Of a stretch of 64,000 nucleotides of DNA, positions 28,685 to 37,580 are shown one piece after another. The translations under genes were made by a program, and so were the position numbers. The DNA lies in NCBI RefSeq assembly GCF_936916975.1, contig NZ_CAKZGO010000004.1:186001-250000 (forward strand), read 5' to 3'. Positions within the stretch are counted from its first letter, which is position 1. Every line of letters begins with the position of its first letter. The stretch is from an uncultured Dongia sp. (GTDB lineage: Bacteria; Pseudomonadota; Alphaproteobacteria; Dongiales; Dongiaceae). The notes beneath the pieces are model-generated. The model was not told the DNA's origin and did not search any database. It saw only the letters and a program-made list of their open reading frames with translations.

Positions 28685-29197
28685 ATGCCCAAGATCGAAC
28701 GTCTCACCACCGCCCTCACCGCCAAGGACCGTTACGCGCTCATTGAAGTGCTGATGGATGTGGTGGAGGGCGGCGGCGCCATCAGCTTCCTGCCGCCATT
28801 GACCGAGGGCGAGGCCGGTGCTTTCTGGGACAAGGCGCTGGCTGATCTCGCCCATCGCAGCATCCTGGTGGCCCGCGACGATGCCGGCCGCATCCAGGGC
28901 AGCGTCCAGGTGATCCCGGCCCCGATGCCCAACCAGCCGCACCGCGCCGATATCGCGAAGCTGCTGGTCCACCGCGACGCCCGCCGCAAGGGACTGGGCC
29001 GCGCCCTGATGATCGCTGCAGAGGCTGAAACGAAGGCGTTGGGCCGCAGCCTCCTCACCCTCGACACGCGCCGCGGCGATGCTGCTGAAGCGCTCTATCG
29101 CAGCCTCGGCTACACTGAGAGCGGCATCATCCCGCGCTATGCCAAGAACGCCGATGGCAGCTTCCACGACACGGTGATTTTCTACAAAGAGATTTGA
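28685..29197 (+). CDS. GNAT-family N-acetyltransferase
   Basis: 170 aa with one GNAT fold. The acetyl-CoA loop is in LVHRDARRKGLGRALM (R-x2-G-x-G/A), followed by the TLDTRRGDAAEALYRSLGY strand-helix typical of the family end. It begins 10 bases after the maeB stop and may be read with it. Substrate unknown; related proteins acetylate small amines or antibiotics. Confidence 0.88.
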   Translation: MPKIERLTTALTAKDRYALIEVLMDVVEGGGAISFLPPLTEGEAGAFWDKALADLAHRSILVARDDAGRIQGSVQVIPAPMPNQPHRADIAKLLVHRDARRKGLGRALMIAAEAETKALGRSLLTLDTRRGDAAEALYRSLGYTESGIIPRYAKNADGSFHDTVIFYKEI

Positions 29198-29214
29198 GCG
29201 GGCGGGCTGCGGCG

Positions 29215-29565
29215 TCAGAGGTGCTGCAGAATATTGACGAGCTTGTCGAACGGGTCGCGCACGTAGAATCGGCGGACACCCCATGGCTCGTCTGCCGGGC
29301 CGTATTCGAGCTTGATGCCGGCTTTTTCCACAAGCATGAGGGCTGCCTCGAGATCGTCGACCTCGATCGAGAGATCCGGCACCGGCGTGCCCGAACCACC
29401 CTCCGAGGCGATGCTGATCTGGACGCTCATCTTGGCATCAGACCCATAGGTGGCGATCCAGCCATGATCCATCAGCAGATCGAGGCCGAGAATGTCCTGA
29501 TAGAATGCCGTCGCCTTCGCCACATCGGGTGTCGCGATGTTGGCGACGATGCGCTTCACCTTCAT
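29215..29565 (-). CDS. VOC (glyoxalase/dioxygenase fold) protein
   Basis: 116 aa from ATG 29565, preceded by AGAGGTGA. Two beta-alpha-beta-beta-beta units: ANIATPDVAKATAFYQDILGL and DLSIEVDDLEAALMLVEKAG, ending FYVRDPFDKLVNILQ. Such proteins bind a metal and act as glyoxalases, dioxygenases or resistance proteins; the metal ligands are not clear enough to choose. Only 10 bases separate it from the membrane protein gene upstream. Confidence 0.85.
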   Translation of the reverse strand: MKVKRIVANIATPDVAKATAFYQDILGLDLLMDHGWIATYGSDAKMSVQISIASEGGSGTPVPDLSIEVDDLEAALMLVEKAGIKLEYGPADEPWGVRRFYVRDPFDKLVNILQHL

Positions 29566-29575
29566 CTTGTCACCT

Positions 29576-30196
29576 CTACAGCACGCTTTGCGGCACACCT
29601 GTGACGCGCTCGACCAGCCAGCGCCGCGCCTGCAGCATCGCCTGCACGGTGGGGCCGAGGCCCAGCGCCACGACCAGCGTGCCAAGGCCGACCGTGCCGC
29701 CCAGCAGCCAGCCGATGACGAGCGCCATCACCTCGACGATGGTGCGCGCCAGACGGATGGAGAAACCGAATTTCTTGTTGAGCCCGACCATCACGCCGTC
29801 GCGCGGACCCGTGCCGAGCCGTGCCGGCAGATAGAGCGCGCTGCCGATCGCCATCAGCAGGATGCCGCCCAGCATATAGGACCAGCGCAGTACGATATTC
29901 TCGGGCGCATCCAGGATGGCGAGGAAGAATTCCGCCGATGGGCCGATGACGAGCGCATTGAGGACGGTGCCGATATGCGGCTTCATCTTCAGGGGGATCC
30001 ACAGCAACAGCACGCCGACGCTGGTCACCACCCCCGCCCAGCCGATGCCGATCCCCAGGTGATGCCCCAGCCCCTGGTGGAACACGTCCCACGGTGAGAG
30101 GCCGAGATTGGCCCGCACCTGCAAGGCGACTGCAAGGCCCCAGATGACGAAGCCGACGAGCAGCGGCAACAGGCGCTTGAACAGAAAGTCGGACAT
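29576..30196 (-). CDS. YczE/YitT-like integral membrane protein
   Basis: 206 aa from ATG 30196; ATGs at 30208 and 30232 are alternatives and no start has a clear ribosome site. About five membrane segments. Motifs such as LQVRANLGLSPWDVFHQGL, GPSAEFFL and GTGPRDGVMVGL are those of the YczE/YyaS/YitT group, whose function is not established. It is probably co-transcribed with the VOC protein. Confidence 0.8.
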   Translation of the reverse strand: MSDFLFKRLLPLLVGFVIWGLAVALQVRANLGLSPWDVFHQGLGHHLGIGIGWAGVVTSVGVLLLWIPLKMKPHIGTVLNALVIGPSAEFFLAILDAPENIVLRWSYMLGGILLMAIGSALYLPARLGTGPRDGVMVGLNKKFGFSIRLARTIVEVMALVIGWLLGGTVGLGTLVVALGLGPTVQAMLQARRWLVERVTGVPQSVL

Positions 30197-30288
30197 GCAG
30201 GGAGCCATACTGATTGCTGGGTCACCCTGCATAAGCGAGGTCCGGCCCGCTGACAACAGCGGCCCCATGCAAGCCAGCCATGCGCCCT

Positions 30289-30672
30289 CTAGGGCCGGAC
30301 CGACAGATCCACGCCACCACCCTGTTGCTTTTGCAACCGCGCCAACCGGCCGACCATCTCATCGAGCCGGTCGAGCACACGCTGCGTCGCCGCCACCAGA
30401 CGCTGCACTGCGGTATCACTTGCGGGAATGATTCCGGCGTCGACCAATGGCCCACTGATCGCGAGGAGCGGTTGCAACTCGACGGCCAATTGCTGGCGCA
30501 GCGCGCCGGCTTTTTCCGCCATGTCGGCGAACTCGGCCAGCAATGCCGCATCAAGCGCGCCGCGCGGTGCGCTCGCCTGCAGGCGAGCGAGCGATGCCAA
30601 TCCCGTTTCGATGAAGTTTGCTGTCTGTGCCAGCTTGGCTTCGCTGAGGAAATGGAGCGTGTCGCTGCTCAT
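30289..30672 (-). CDS. small all-helical protein encoded after a chemoreceptor
   Basis: 127 aa, no signal or membrane segment, rich in Ala, Leu and Gln and predicted helical throughout (FIETGLASLARLQ, MAEKAGALRQQLAVELQPLL, LDRLDEMVGRLARLQKQQ). Its ATG lies 3 bases after the stop of the chemoreceptor gene at 30676, so the two are almost certainly co-translated. I do not recognise a family. It may bind the receptor or another helical bundle partner. Confidence 0.7.
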   Translation of the reverse strand: MSSDTLHFLSEAKLAQTANFIETGLASLARLQASAPRGALDAALLAEFADMAEKAGALRQQLAVELQPLLAISGPLVDAGIIPASDTAVQRLVAATQRVLDRLDEMVGRLARLQKQQGGGVDLSVRP

Positions 30673-30675
30673 GCG

Positions 30676-32385
30676 TCACGCCGAATCGCGCACGGTGGCG
30701 ATGAATTGCGAGACCTGACTGCGCAGCAACTCCGATTGCTTGCCAAGATCGGCTGCCGCGGTCAGAACCTGGGAGGCCGCATGGCCGGTTTCCCCGGCCG
30801 CCACGGTGACCCCGGCGATGTTGCTGGACACCTCGCTGGTCCCCTGGCTCGCCTGCAGCACGTTCCGTGAGATCTCCTGCGTGGCCGCGCCCTGCTCCTC
30901 GACCGCCGCCGCGATCGTGCCGGAAATCTGGCTCATCTCATCGATGATGCGGGCAATCGATTGGATGGCGGTGACCGATTGCTCGGTTGCCTCCTGGATA
31001 CTGGAGATCTTGGCGCTGATATCGTCGGTGGCCTTCGCAGTCTGGGTTGCAAGGTTCTTGACCTCCGACGCCACCACCGCGAAGCCCTTGCCGGCATCGC
31101 CGGCGCGGGCAGCTTCGATCGTCGCATTGAGGGCGAGAAGATTGGTCTGGCTGGCGATCTCGCTGATCAGCTTCACCACATCGCCGATCGCCTCGGCCTC
31201 GGTCGACAGACTGTTGACCACCGCATTGGTGCGCGTCGTCTCATCGACTGCCTTCTGTGCCACGGCCGAAGACTGCGCAACCTGACGGCCGATCTCGGTG
31301 ATCGAGGAGGTGAGCTCCTCAGTCGCCGCCGCAACCGTTTGCACGTTTGCCGTGGCCTGTTCGGCCGCCGCCGCCACCGCGGTCGATTGCCGGTTGGTCT
31401 GCTCGGCCGTGGCCGACATGCCCTGCGCCGATTTCTCCAGCTCGGTCGCGGCCGATGAGACCGAACTGACGATGCCGGAGACCGAACTTTCGAAATCGTC
31501 CGCCATCTTGTTCATCGCGCGCTGCTGTTCCTCGGCGGCACGGCGCTTCAACGCCTCCTGTTCGGCGGCCAGATCGCGCGCCTTCACCATGTTCTCCTTG
31601 AACACCTGGGTGGTGGCCGCGATCTCGCCGATCTCATCCTTGCGCGTGGTGCCGTAGATATCGATCTCGAGATTGCCGCCTGCGAGGCCACGCAGGCAGT
31701 CGACCATGCGGCGGATCGGCTGCACGATGCCCTTTTGCGAGACGAGGAGGCCCAATGCCAGGCCGACCAGGATGCCGACGACGGCGCCGATGATCATGGT
31801 CTGGCTGGCGAAATCATAGAGTGCCGTCGCTTCCGCCGTAACGCTGTCGGCATGCTCGCTCAACACCTTGGTATTGGCGATGAGCGCCTGCTCGACCGCT
31901 TCGGCCTTCTGCCGGCTGGCCATCGTCTGCTCGAGAAGCACGCGCTGCGCCCCGTCGATCGCAACGGCGCCGCTGTTGCGCTGCGCCAGATCGATCGTCT
32001 GCTGCAGCGACACGAGATAATCCTGAAAGGCGCTGCGCACCGTGGCGAGGGCTGCCGCCTGTGTGCCGTCCGCCGCCGCCTCGGCCGAGGCGAGGCGTTC
32101 TTCCAATTCCGCGCGCTGCTTCTCGATGAAGGAAACGGCCTCGGTGAGATTGCTGCCGCTGGGATCGACCGTGATGCGGAACTCGCCGCGGTTGAGGGCG
32201 ATGATGTTTTGTCGCATGCGGGCGCTCAGGACCGATTTGTCGCTGGCCACGGCCAGTTCGCCGGCCGCCAGATGTAGCGAGCGCAAGCTCAGCACGCCCG
32301 CCGTGGTGATGCCCGCGGCGACGACACCTAGCAGCACGATGATGCTGAGAACCTTGGTGGCGATCCGATAACTGCCTAAATTCAT
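30676..32385 (-). CDS. methyl-accepting chemotaxis protein
   Basis: 569 aa from ATG 32385 (AGGGG upstream); the longer frame to 32682 is not receptor-like. TM1 ~12-35, a periplasmic helical sensor of ~165 residues, TM2 ~205-227, HAMP ([22 protein letters not shown]), then a long coiled coil with the signalling tip [33 protein letters not shown], which contacts CheA/CheW. Glu/Gln-rich heptads around it are methylation sites. It converts ligand binding into flagellar control; the ligand is unknown. Confidence 0.94.
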   Translation of the reverse strand: MNLGSYRIATKVLSIIVLLGVVAAGITTAGVLSLRSLHLAAGELAVASDKSVLSARMRQNIIALNRGEFRITVDPSGSNLTEAVSFIEKQRAELEERLASAEAAADGTQAAALATVRSAFQDYLVSLQQTIDLAQRNSGAVAIDGAQRVLLEQTMASRQKAEAVEQALIANTKVLSEHADSVTAEATALYDFASQTMIIGAVVGILVGLALGLLVSQKGIVQPIRRMVDCLRGLAGGNLEIDIYGTTRKDEIGEIAATTQVFKENMVKARDLAAEQEALKRRAAEEQQRAMNKMADDFESSVSGIVSSVSSAATELEKSAQGMSATAEQTNRQSTAVAAAAEQATANVQTVAAATEELTSSITEIGRQVAQSSAVAQKAVDETTRTNAVVNSLSTEAEAIGDVVKLISEIASQTNLLALNATIEAARAGDAGKGFAVVASEVKNLATQTAKATDDISAKISSIQEATEQSVTAIQSIARIIDEMSQISGTIAAAVEEQGAATQEISRNVLQASQGTSEVSSNIAGVTVAAGETGHAASQVLTAAADLGKQSELLRSQVSQFIATVRDSA

Positions 32386-32978
32386 CTGCTGACTACCCCT
32401 TAAAATGCGATCTCGAAAGACGCTGCGACTGATGCCGGCGCGATGTTCGCCGCGACTGACACGCCGCCTATGACCCCAAACATGACTGGGAACATCACTG
32501 GGAAGATGAGCGCGGAAGGCGGCGCTAACCCCGTAGCCCAGCGCGGGTTTTGCCAATGGCACGCCGTGGCGCGCGTGATAGGATGGCAGGATTGCAACAC
32601 CGGCCCGTCGAAGCCGCGAAAGGCAATCCGTTGGGGACGGGTCCGTAACGGGGGAGTCCAGGGACTGAATCAGCGTCGGCACGGAGCGGGACCAGGCTCG
32701 GGTTTGCCGAGATTTGGTGTTCCATAAATGGACGGCGCAGATCTGCGCCCCGAAGCGGCCGCGGCCATTTCAGACCATCGGCCCGCCTGGGAGATCCGAT
32801 AATTTGTCCAATATTGCCTGTCACTTGAGAGTAAATACCCGGCGCTGCATGGTTTCCCCAACCGTTGCTGCTCACCCCATCCACAAACACAGAGTGCCAG
32901 AAATGGATGTCCATTTCAAGACAGGATTCTTATTTTTGCACAGCAAGTGGGATTTCTGTCCGCTTTGGAGGCGAAAGC
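32386..32978. other. 593-base intergenic region between chemoreceptor and XRE regulator
   Basis: No convincing gene. Short ORFs on both strands (32443-32727, 32525-32914) lack ribosome sites and family features. Visible items are a tandem 12-mer AACATGACTGGG/AACATCACTGGG at 32479-32502, GC-rich dyads around 32620-32720, and a more AT-rich part from ~32795 leading to a palindrome (32900-32917). It should hold the divergent promoters of the chemoreceptor and the XRE gene. Confidence 0.5.
32900..32917. promoter_or_regulatory. GAAATGGA-TG-TCCATTTC palindrome, candidate XRE operator
   Basis: An 8-base perfect inverted repeat with a 2-base centre, 61 bases before the TTG start of the XRE-type regulator. 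Cro/CI-like regulators bind such short dyads and usually repress their own promoter. The function is inferred from position. Confidence 0.4.
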
Positions 32979-33518
32979 TTGAATACCGCACCCCGGGATT
33001 GGTGGCCCGAGGATTGGTGGTTCGTGTCCAGGGCGCGTGACATGGCGATGCAGGACGCCTTCACCGAACGGTTGCGCAGCGCCGTCACGCAATGCGGCGG
33101 CGCCACCTATGTGGCGCAGCACAGCGGCGTGCCCCTCAGCACGTTGAACAATTATCTGGCTGGCCGCTCCGAGCCCAAGCGGCTGGCGCTGGCAGCTCTC
33201 GCCCGCGTCTTGCGGCGCGATCTTGGCTGGTTGCTGACGGGCGATGGCCCGCCATCGCCGGCGGCTGCCGGCAGCATTGCCCGAGCTGAACCCAGGGCCG
33301 ATGTCGAGCTACTCCACGCGATCACCGAAGCCATGCTGGCGCTTTATGCCGAACTCGGCCACCGGCCGGTGCAATCCGGCTTCGGCCGCAAATGCGCCCA
33401 GATCCACAACGCGATCGCTGCCACGGCGCATGACGACCCTGAGCGCCATCGCATGCTGGCCCTCGCCTTGGCCTTGCACCGCCAGGAACTCGCCGGCACA
33501 AATCCGGATATAAGCTAG
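32979..33518 (+). CDS. XRE-type (Cro/CI-like) DNA-binding protein
   Basis: 179 aa if read from TTG 32979, which has a perfect GGAGG 7 bases upstream; ATG 33042 is an alternative without one. An odd Trp-rich start (RDWWPEDWWF) is followed by a helix-turn-helix (GGATYVAQHSGVPLSTLNNYLAGRSEPKRLALAALARVL) at residues ~38-78 and a helical C-terminal half. The WLLTGDG end of the HTH is common to phage-repressor-like proteins. No phage genes are near. Its target may be its own promoter. Confidence 0.75.
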   Translation: MNTAPRDWWPEDWWFVSRARDMAMQDAFTERLRSAVTQCGGATYVAQHSGVPLSTLNNYLAGRSEPKRLALAALARVLRRDLGWLLTGDGPPSPAAAGSIARAEPRADVELLHAITEAMLALYAELGHRPVQSGFGRKCAQIHNAIAATAHDDPERHRMLALALALHRQELAGTNPDIS

Positions 33519-33547
33519 CTAAACATGCGCGAGGACATGCGCGGCGA

Positions 33548-34114
33548 TCAACCGGTTTCGAGTTCGCTGTCCCAGTAAAGAAAATCCCGCCAACTCCGGT
33601 GGAGATAATTTGGCGGGAAGGCACGGCCGTTTTCCTGAAGCTCGAACGTCGTCGGTTGCAACGGTCGCCTTTTGGGAAACATGCCGACCTGGTGCGGCAG
33701 CTTGCTGCCCTTGCGCAAATTGCAGCCCTGGCAGGCCGCAACCACATTCTGCCACGAGGTGCGGCCGCCACGGGCGCGCGGCACCACATGATCGAAGGTG
33801 AGGTCATGCGCCGCTGAATGTCGGCCGCAATACTGGCAGCGGAACCGGTCGCGCAGGAACACGTTGAACCGCGTGAAGGCCGGCCGGCGCTCCTGCGGCA
33901 CATATTCTTTCAGCGAGATGACGGAGGGCAGCCGCATGGCCAAGCTCGGGCTGTGCACCACCTCGTCATATTCGCTGAGGATGTTGACGCGGTCGAGGAA
34001 CACCGCCTTGACGGCTTCCTGCCAGGGCCATAGGGACAACGGGAAGTAGCTCAACGGCCGGAAATCGGCGTTGAGGACCAGGGCCGGACATGCCTCAGGT
34101 GAGGCCATCATCAT
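33548..34114 (-). CDS. HNH endonuclease
   Basis: 188 aa from the first of three tandem ATGs (34114), which follows GGGAG. The HNH site is complete: CQYCGRHS and CQGCNLRKG supply the two Cys pairs for structural zinc, and LTFDHVVPRARGGRTSWQNVV holds the His and Asn of the nuclease motif. The N-terminal ~75 residues (VLNADFRPLSYFPLSLWPW) are typical of a widespread stand-alone alphaproteobacterial HNH protein with no proven role. No toxin partner or phage context. Confidence 0.9.
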   Translation of the reverse strand: MMMASPEACPALVLNADFRPLSYFPLSLWPWQEAVKAVFLDRVNILSEYDEVVHSPSLAMRLPSVISLKEYVPQERRPAFTRFNVFLRDRFRCQYCGRHSAAHDLTFDHVVPRARGGRTSWQNVVAACQGCNLRKGSKLPHQVGMFPKRRPLQPTTFELQENGRAFPPNYLHRSWRDFLYWDSELETG

Positions 34115-34284
34115 GCCATCTCCCGCACTTCCCAAGACTCCTCTCGGGGCCGCAAACCCATCCGCTGATATGCGGATGACCGCAGCCCAACACCCTAGGA
34201 ATAGCCGGGGCGGGAACAAAACTCAAGATGTAGCGGTCGGACCCAGGCGATCTTTCACGATGTTGTCATTCCCAATGTGTGGCC

Positions 34285-34413
34285 GGGCTATCGCACCTGG
34301 TATTTTGCAAGTCGTCATCCCCGGGCGAAGACCCGGGGATCCACTGCGGCAGTTGAGAGTGTGGATCCGCGGGTCAAGCCCGCGGATGACGAATTTGGTA
34401 AATGCGATAGCCC
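34285..34413. repeat. inverted-repeat-bounded element carrying a double GTCATCC hairpin
   Basis: GGGCTATCGCA at 34285-34295 is perfectly inverted at 34403-34413. Between these ends lie two hairpins built on GTCATCCCCGGG (34314-34341) and GCGGGTCAAGCCCGC plus GATGAC (34368-34390). The whole 129-base unit fills the 340-base gap between the HNH gene and the esterase gene and has no coding capacity. It resembles a small MITE-like or REP-type element; no target-site duplication could be verified. Confidence 0.7.
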
Positions 34414-34454
34414 TGTAGTACGCGGGAATGTGCGGGCCTCAATTGAGACGACCC

Positions 34455-35135
34455 TCAGTGATGGTGCCCGTGGTCGTGATGGGTGCACATCAGTTGATGC
34501 AGCATCGAGGCGCCCAGTTCCAGCCCGCGCTGATCAATGGAATGCGGCAGGCCGGGCCGGCCTTCGCTGGCAACGCGGACACCGGCGGCCTTCAGGGCCT
34601 CCTCGGCTTCCGCCATGGCCCCAAAGGGCAAGACCTGGTCGGCCATGCCGTGAACCAGCAGCACCGGCGGCTTCGCCGTGATCTCGGCCGCCAGCAGGTC
34701 GGGGGCCACCAGCATGCCGGAATAGCCGATGATGGCCGCAGCCGGGTTGGGCCGGCGCAGGCCGACATGGAGCGCCATCATGGTGCCCTGGCTGAAACCA
34801 ATCAGCGCCAGCTGCGCATCGGTCAAGCCCCGCGCCGCCAGCTGTTCGTCGAGATAGGCGTTGAGGATCGGTCCCGCTTCACGCGCACCGGCCAAGCGGT
34901 TGGCGTCATTGCGCTCCTCCAGCCCGAACCACTGATAGCCGCCGAACGGATTGGCCTCGCAGGGAAAGGGCGCATTGGGCGAGAGGAATTCCGCCTCCGG
35001 CAGTGCTGGCCCCAGATAGGGGGCGAGGCTGATGAGGTCCTCGCCATTCGAGCCATAGCCATGCAGCAACACCACCAGTTGCTCCGGCTTGCCGCCGGCG
35101 AGCGGCGGATGAGTGGGACCGTCGAGTTTGATCAT
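34455..35135 (-). CDS. carboxylesterase/phospholipase-type alpha/beta hydrolase
   Basis: 226 aa from ATG 35135; a GTG at 35168 would add 11 residues, and neither has a good ribosome site. Oxyanion-hole HGYGSNGEDLI, nucleophile Ser in IGFSQGTMMAL, Asp in VHGMADQVLPF and His in GLPHSIDQRGL complete the triad. This is the family of YpfH/lysophospholipase-like carboxylesterases. The C-terminus is a natural His-rich tail (THHDHGHHH) that may bind metal. Confidence 0.9.
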   Translation of the reverse strand: MIKLDGPTHPPLAGGKPEQLVVLLHGYGSNGEDLISLAPYLGPALPEAEFLSPNAPFPCEANPFGGYQWFGLEERNDANRLAGAREAGPILNAYLDEQLAARGLTDAQLALIGFSQGTMMALHVGLRRPNPAAAIIGYSGMLVAPDLLAAEITAKPPVLLVHGMADQVLPFGAMAEAEEALKAAGVRVASEGRPGLPHSIDQRGLELGASMLHQLMCTHHDHGHHH

Positions 35136-35211
35136 GATCGGGCTGCTTTCGAAGGGGAACGTTGCCACCCTCTTATCAGGCCCGAACGCCGCACGGAAGA
35201 TGGCAAGCAGC

Positions 35212-35736
35212 CTATCGGCCGCGCAGATCCGGCAGCTTCTTGCGCACGAATTCGATGAACATGATCTGCATCGACCAGCCGGGTTGCGTCACGCTGAGCG
35301 GGAGAAGCACGTTTTCTACCGCCACGAACTCCTTATGCGGCCCCACATAATTGGGCCGCTGCAGCATCGGCAGGTTGTTTTCGACCTGCAGCTTGTGGCG
35401 CGGCCAGATCGTGCTGGTGGTGTCGTAATTGGGAATCTCGGAAAACCATTTGCCGACATAGTCGCGCGCAAAATTCGGCCGCACGCGGGAGCCGATCAGC
35501 CGGAAGCGGAAATCGAGCGGGTCATGGCGCACGTCGAACAGGATGATCTGCGGGGTGAGGCGCGGAATGTCGATCAGCGGATCAAGCTCCTCGCGCGCCG
35601 GCATCAGACGGCCCCGCCGCCGGCTGTCCCAATAGCGATAGCCGGCGGGTATCAAGGGCGAGGCCATCTCCAGCTTCGCCATGCCGCGGGCAAGGCCGTC
35701 CGGATCATCCGCGTCGAATTGCACCGCCTGTTCCAT
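35212..35736 (-). CDS. PAS_5-domain protein
   Basis: 174 aa with one PAS fold of the type common in Rhodospirillales and Rhizobiales: YWDSRRRGRLMPAREELDP near residue 35, PQIILFDVRHDPLDFRFRLIGSRV, then a late strand FVAVENVLLPLSV. No output domain is attached. Such proteins are thought to bind a small ligand and act with partners. It lies 5 bases after pirin on the same strand. Confidence 0.85.
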   Translation of the reverse strand: MEQAVQFDADDPDGLARGMAKLEMASPLIPAGYRYWDSRRRGRLMPAREELDPLIDIPRLTPQIILFDVRHDPLDFRFRLIGSRVRPNFARDYVGKWFSEIPNYDTTSTIWPRHKLQVENNLPMLQRPNYVGPHKEFVAVENVLLPLSVTQPGWSMQIMFIEFVRKKLPDLRGR

Positions 35737-35741
35737 GCAGC

Positions 35742-36620
35742 TTATTCCGGCAACGGAATGAACTCGTGCTCACCGGGGATGCGCAGGCCGAACTGGTCGC
35801 GCTGCCAATCCGCTTTCGCCTCCTCGATGCGCTCCAGCCGCGACGAGACGAAATTCCACCAGATATGCCGCGGCCCATCCATCGGCTCGCCCCCCAGCAC
35901 CACGAGGCGCGCCGGCGTCAACGCCTTCAGCACGACCTCGCCGTCCTTGGCGAAGGCAAGCAACCGGCCCTGTTCGAAGCTGGCACCTTCCACCTCGATC
36001 GTTCCTTCGATGATGTAGGCCGCGCGTTCGTCATAGGTGGCGTCGAGCACGAAGCGCGCACCGGCATCCAGCGTGACGTCGCCGTAGAAGAGATCGGAAT
36101 GCGTCTTCACCGGCGAGGTGAGGCCCAGGACCGAGCCCGCGATCACCTTCAAAGCCACGCCGCCGTCTTGCACTTCCGGCAGCGTCTCGCCGGCATAATG
36201 GAGGAAGGCGGGATCCGTCTCCTCATAGCGCTGCGGCAGGGCCACCCACGATTGCAGGCCGTAAAGCGATTGCGGCCGTTTGCGCAGCTCCGCATCCGAG
36301 CGTTCCGAATGCACGATGCCGCGACCCGCCGTCATCCAATTGACATCGCCGGGCTCGATCGATTGTTCGAAGCCGAGGCTGTCGCGGTGCACGATGGCGC
36401 CCTGGAGCAGATAGGTCACTGTCGAAAGCCCGATATGGGGATGCGGCCGCACATCCATGCCCTTGCCTGCCGGCAAGGTCACCGGGCCGAACTGGTCGAG
36501 GAACACAAACGGCCCCACCATGCGCCGCGCTGCCGCCGGCAATACGCGCATGACCGAAAAATCGCCGATGTCGCGCAGCCGCGGCACGATGACGTTCTCG
36601 ATACTGGTCGGTTCGGTCAT
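35742..36620 (-). CDS. pirin-family bicupin protein
   Basis: 292 aa from ATG 36620. Two cupin barrels; the first carries the metal-site motif RPHPHIGLSTVTYLL with a later His in GRGIVHSER, and the C-terminal barrel ends ARLVVLGGEPMDGPRHIWWNFVSS. Pirins may act as quercetinase-like dioxygenases or as regulators. Its ATG overlaps the stop of the LysR gene by 4 bases, so the regulator and pirin are one unit. Confidence 0.93.
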   Translation of the reverse strand: MTEPTSIENVIVPRLRDIGDFSVMRVLPAAARRMVGPFVFLDQFGPVTLPAGKGMDVRPHPHIGLSTVTYLLQGAIVHRDSLGFEQSIEPGDVNWMTAGRGIVHSERSDAELRKRPQSLYGLQSWVALPQRYEETDPAFLHYAGETLPEVQDGGVALKVIAGSVLGLTSPVKTHSDLFYGDVTLDAGARFVLDATYDERAAYIIEGTIEVEGASFEQGRLLAFAKDGEVVLKALTPARLVVLGGEPMDGPRHIWWNFVSSRLERIEEAKADWQRDQFGLRIPGEHEFIPLPE

Positions 36621-37555
36621 GGATCTGATCCCCCGTTCTTGAGAGCTTGCCTGTACGATGCCGCTTCCGCCAGCAGCCAATCGCGCAGGATCACGATTTC
36701 GCGCCGGCGGGCGAGATGCTCCGGGCAGACGAAGTAATAGCCAAGATCGCTTTTGACCCGGGCGGCGAAGGGCGCCACCAGTTTCTTTGCGGCAATCAGA
36801 TCCAGGACGGCCGTGGTGTTGGCGAGATAGACCCCCTGCCCGCTCAGCGCCGCCTCGATCACGACAAGTCCGTCATTGAAATGCAGACCGGCTTTGGCAT
36901 CGACGCCTTTCGCACCGGCTTGCCTGAGCCAATCCTGCCAGTCCGGCCAATTGCCGAGGCGCGACGACCAGTCATTGTGCAGCAGCGTATGATGCCGCAG
37001 ATCGCTGGGGTTCTTCAGGGGATGGGACCCGCGCAGCAGTTTCGGGCTGCACACCGGGAACAGTTCCTCGGCCAGCAGGAAATGCGCGTCGAGCCCCGGA
37101 AACTTCCCGATGCCGAAGCGGATTGCCGCATCGATCTGGTCGCGGGCGAAATCGGCATAATGGCGATTGGCATCGAGCAGCAGATCGACACTACCGGACA
37201 GGGCCCGGTAGCGCGGCAGCCGGGCGATGAGCCAGCTTGCAGCCAGGGTTGGATCGACGCTGAGCCGGATCTGCGGGCTGGCCCTGTGGTCACGGAACTG
37301 CCGCACCGCTTCACTGAGCAGGCGAAAGCCGGCACTCAACGTATCGCTGCCGGCCCGCGCCGCCTCAGTCAGTTCCAGCGCGTTGCCGCGCCGGCGAATA
37401 AGTTGCAGGCCAAGATCGGCTTCCATCGCCTTCACCTGCTGGCTGACGGCAGCTGGCGTCACATGCAATTCGGCAGCCGCCGCGCGCACGCTGCCCAATC
37501 GCGCCACCGCCTCGAAGGCGCGCAAGGCGGGCAGCATCGGCATCCTCTCAGCCAT
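36617..37555 (-). CDS. LysR-family regulator, GcvA-like
   Basis: 312 aa. N-terminal winged HTH (LPALRAFEAVARLGSVRAAAAELHVTPAAVSQQVKAME) and a substrate domain of the GcvA type (IRLSVDPTLAASWLIARLPRY, EELFPVCSPKLL). ATGs at 37555, 37543 and 37537 are all possible; the first gives the usual length. It is translationally coupled to pirin and divergent from a small DUF1127-like gene. A LysR-type dyad lies 11 bases before its start, suggesting autoregulation. Confidence 0.93.
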   Translation of the reverse strand: MAERMPMLPALRAFEAVARLGSVRAAAAELHVTPAAVSQQVKAMEADLGLQLIRRRGNALELTEAARAGSDTLSAGFRLLSEAVRQFRDHRASPQIRLSVDPTLAASWLIARLPRYRALSGSVDLLLDANRHYADFARDQIDAAIRFGIGKFPGLDAHFLLAEELFPVCSPKLLRGSHPLKNPSDLRHHTLLHNDWSSRLGNWPDWQDWLRQAGAKGVDAKAGLHFNDGLVVIEAALSGQGVYLANTTAVLDLIAAKKLVAPFAARVKSDLGYYFVCPEHLARRREIVILRDWLLAEAASYRQALKNGGSDP

Positions 37556-37565
37556 CTGGCTCCTG

Positions 37566-37580
37566 TTAAGTATAGCTTAA
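37566..37580. promoter_or_regulatory. TTAAG-N5-CTTAA dyad, candidate LysR operator
   Basis: TTAAG-TATAG-CTTAA is a perfect dyad and fits the T-N11-A rule of LysR-type regulators. A near copy, TTAAG-GAAAG-CTAAG, lies at 37676-37690, just before the ribosome site of the divergent small gene. Two sites in the 145-base divergent gap suggest control of both genes by the LysR protein encoded next door. Confidence 0.5.

Noticed and set aside
32443-32914. Overlapping small ORFs of 94 and 129 codons in the large intergenic region
   Set aside because: No ribosome sites, no recognisable features and opposite strands overlapping each other.
32386-32978. Riboswitch in the leader of the chemoreceptor or XRE gene
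   Set aside because: No match by eye to c-di-GMP, cobalamin or other common riboswitch cores; only generic GC-rich dyads.
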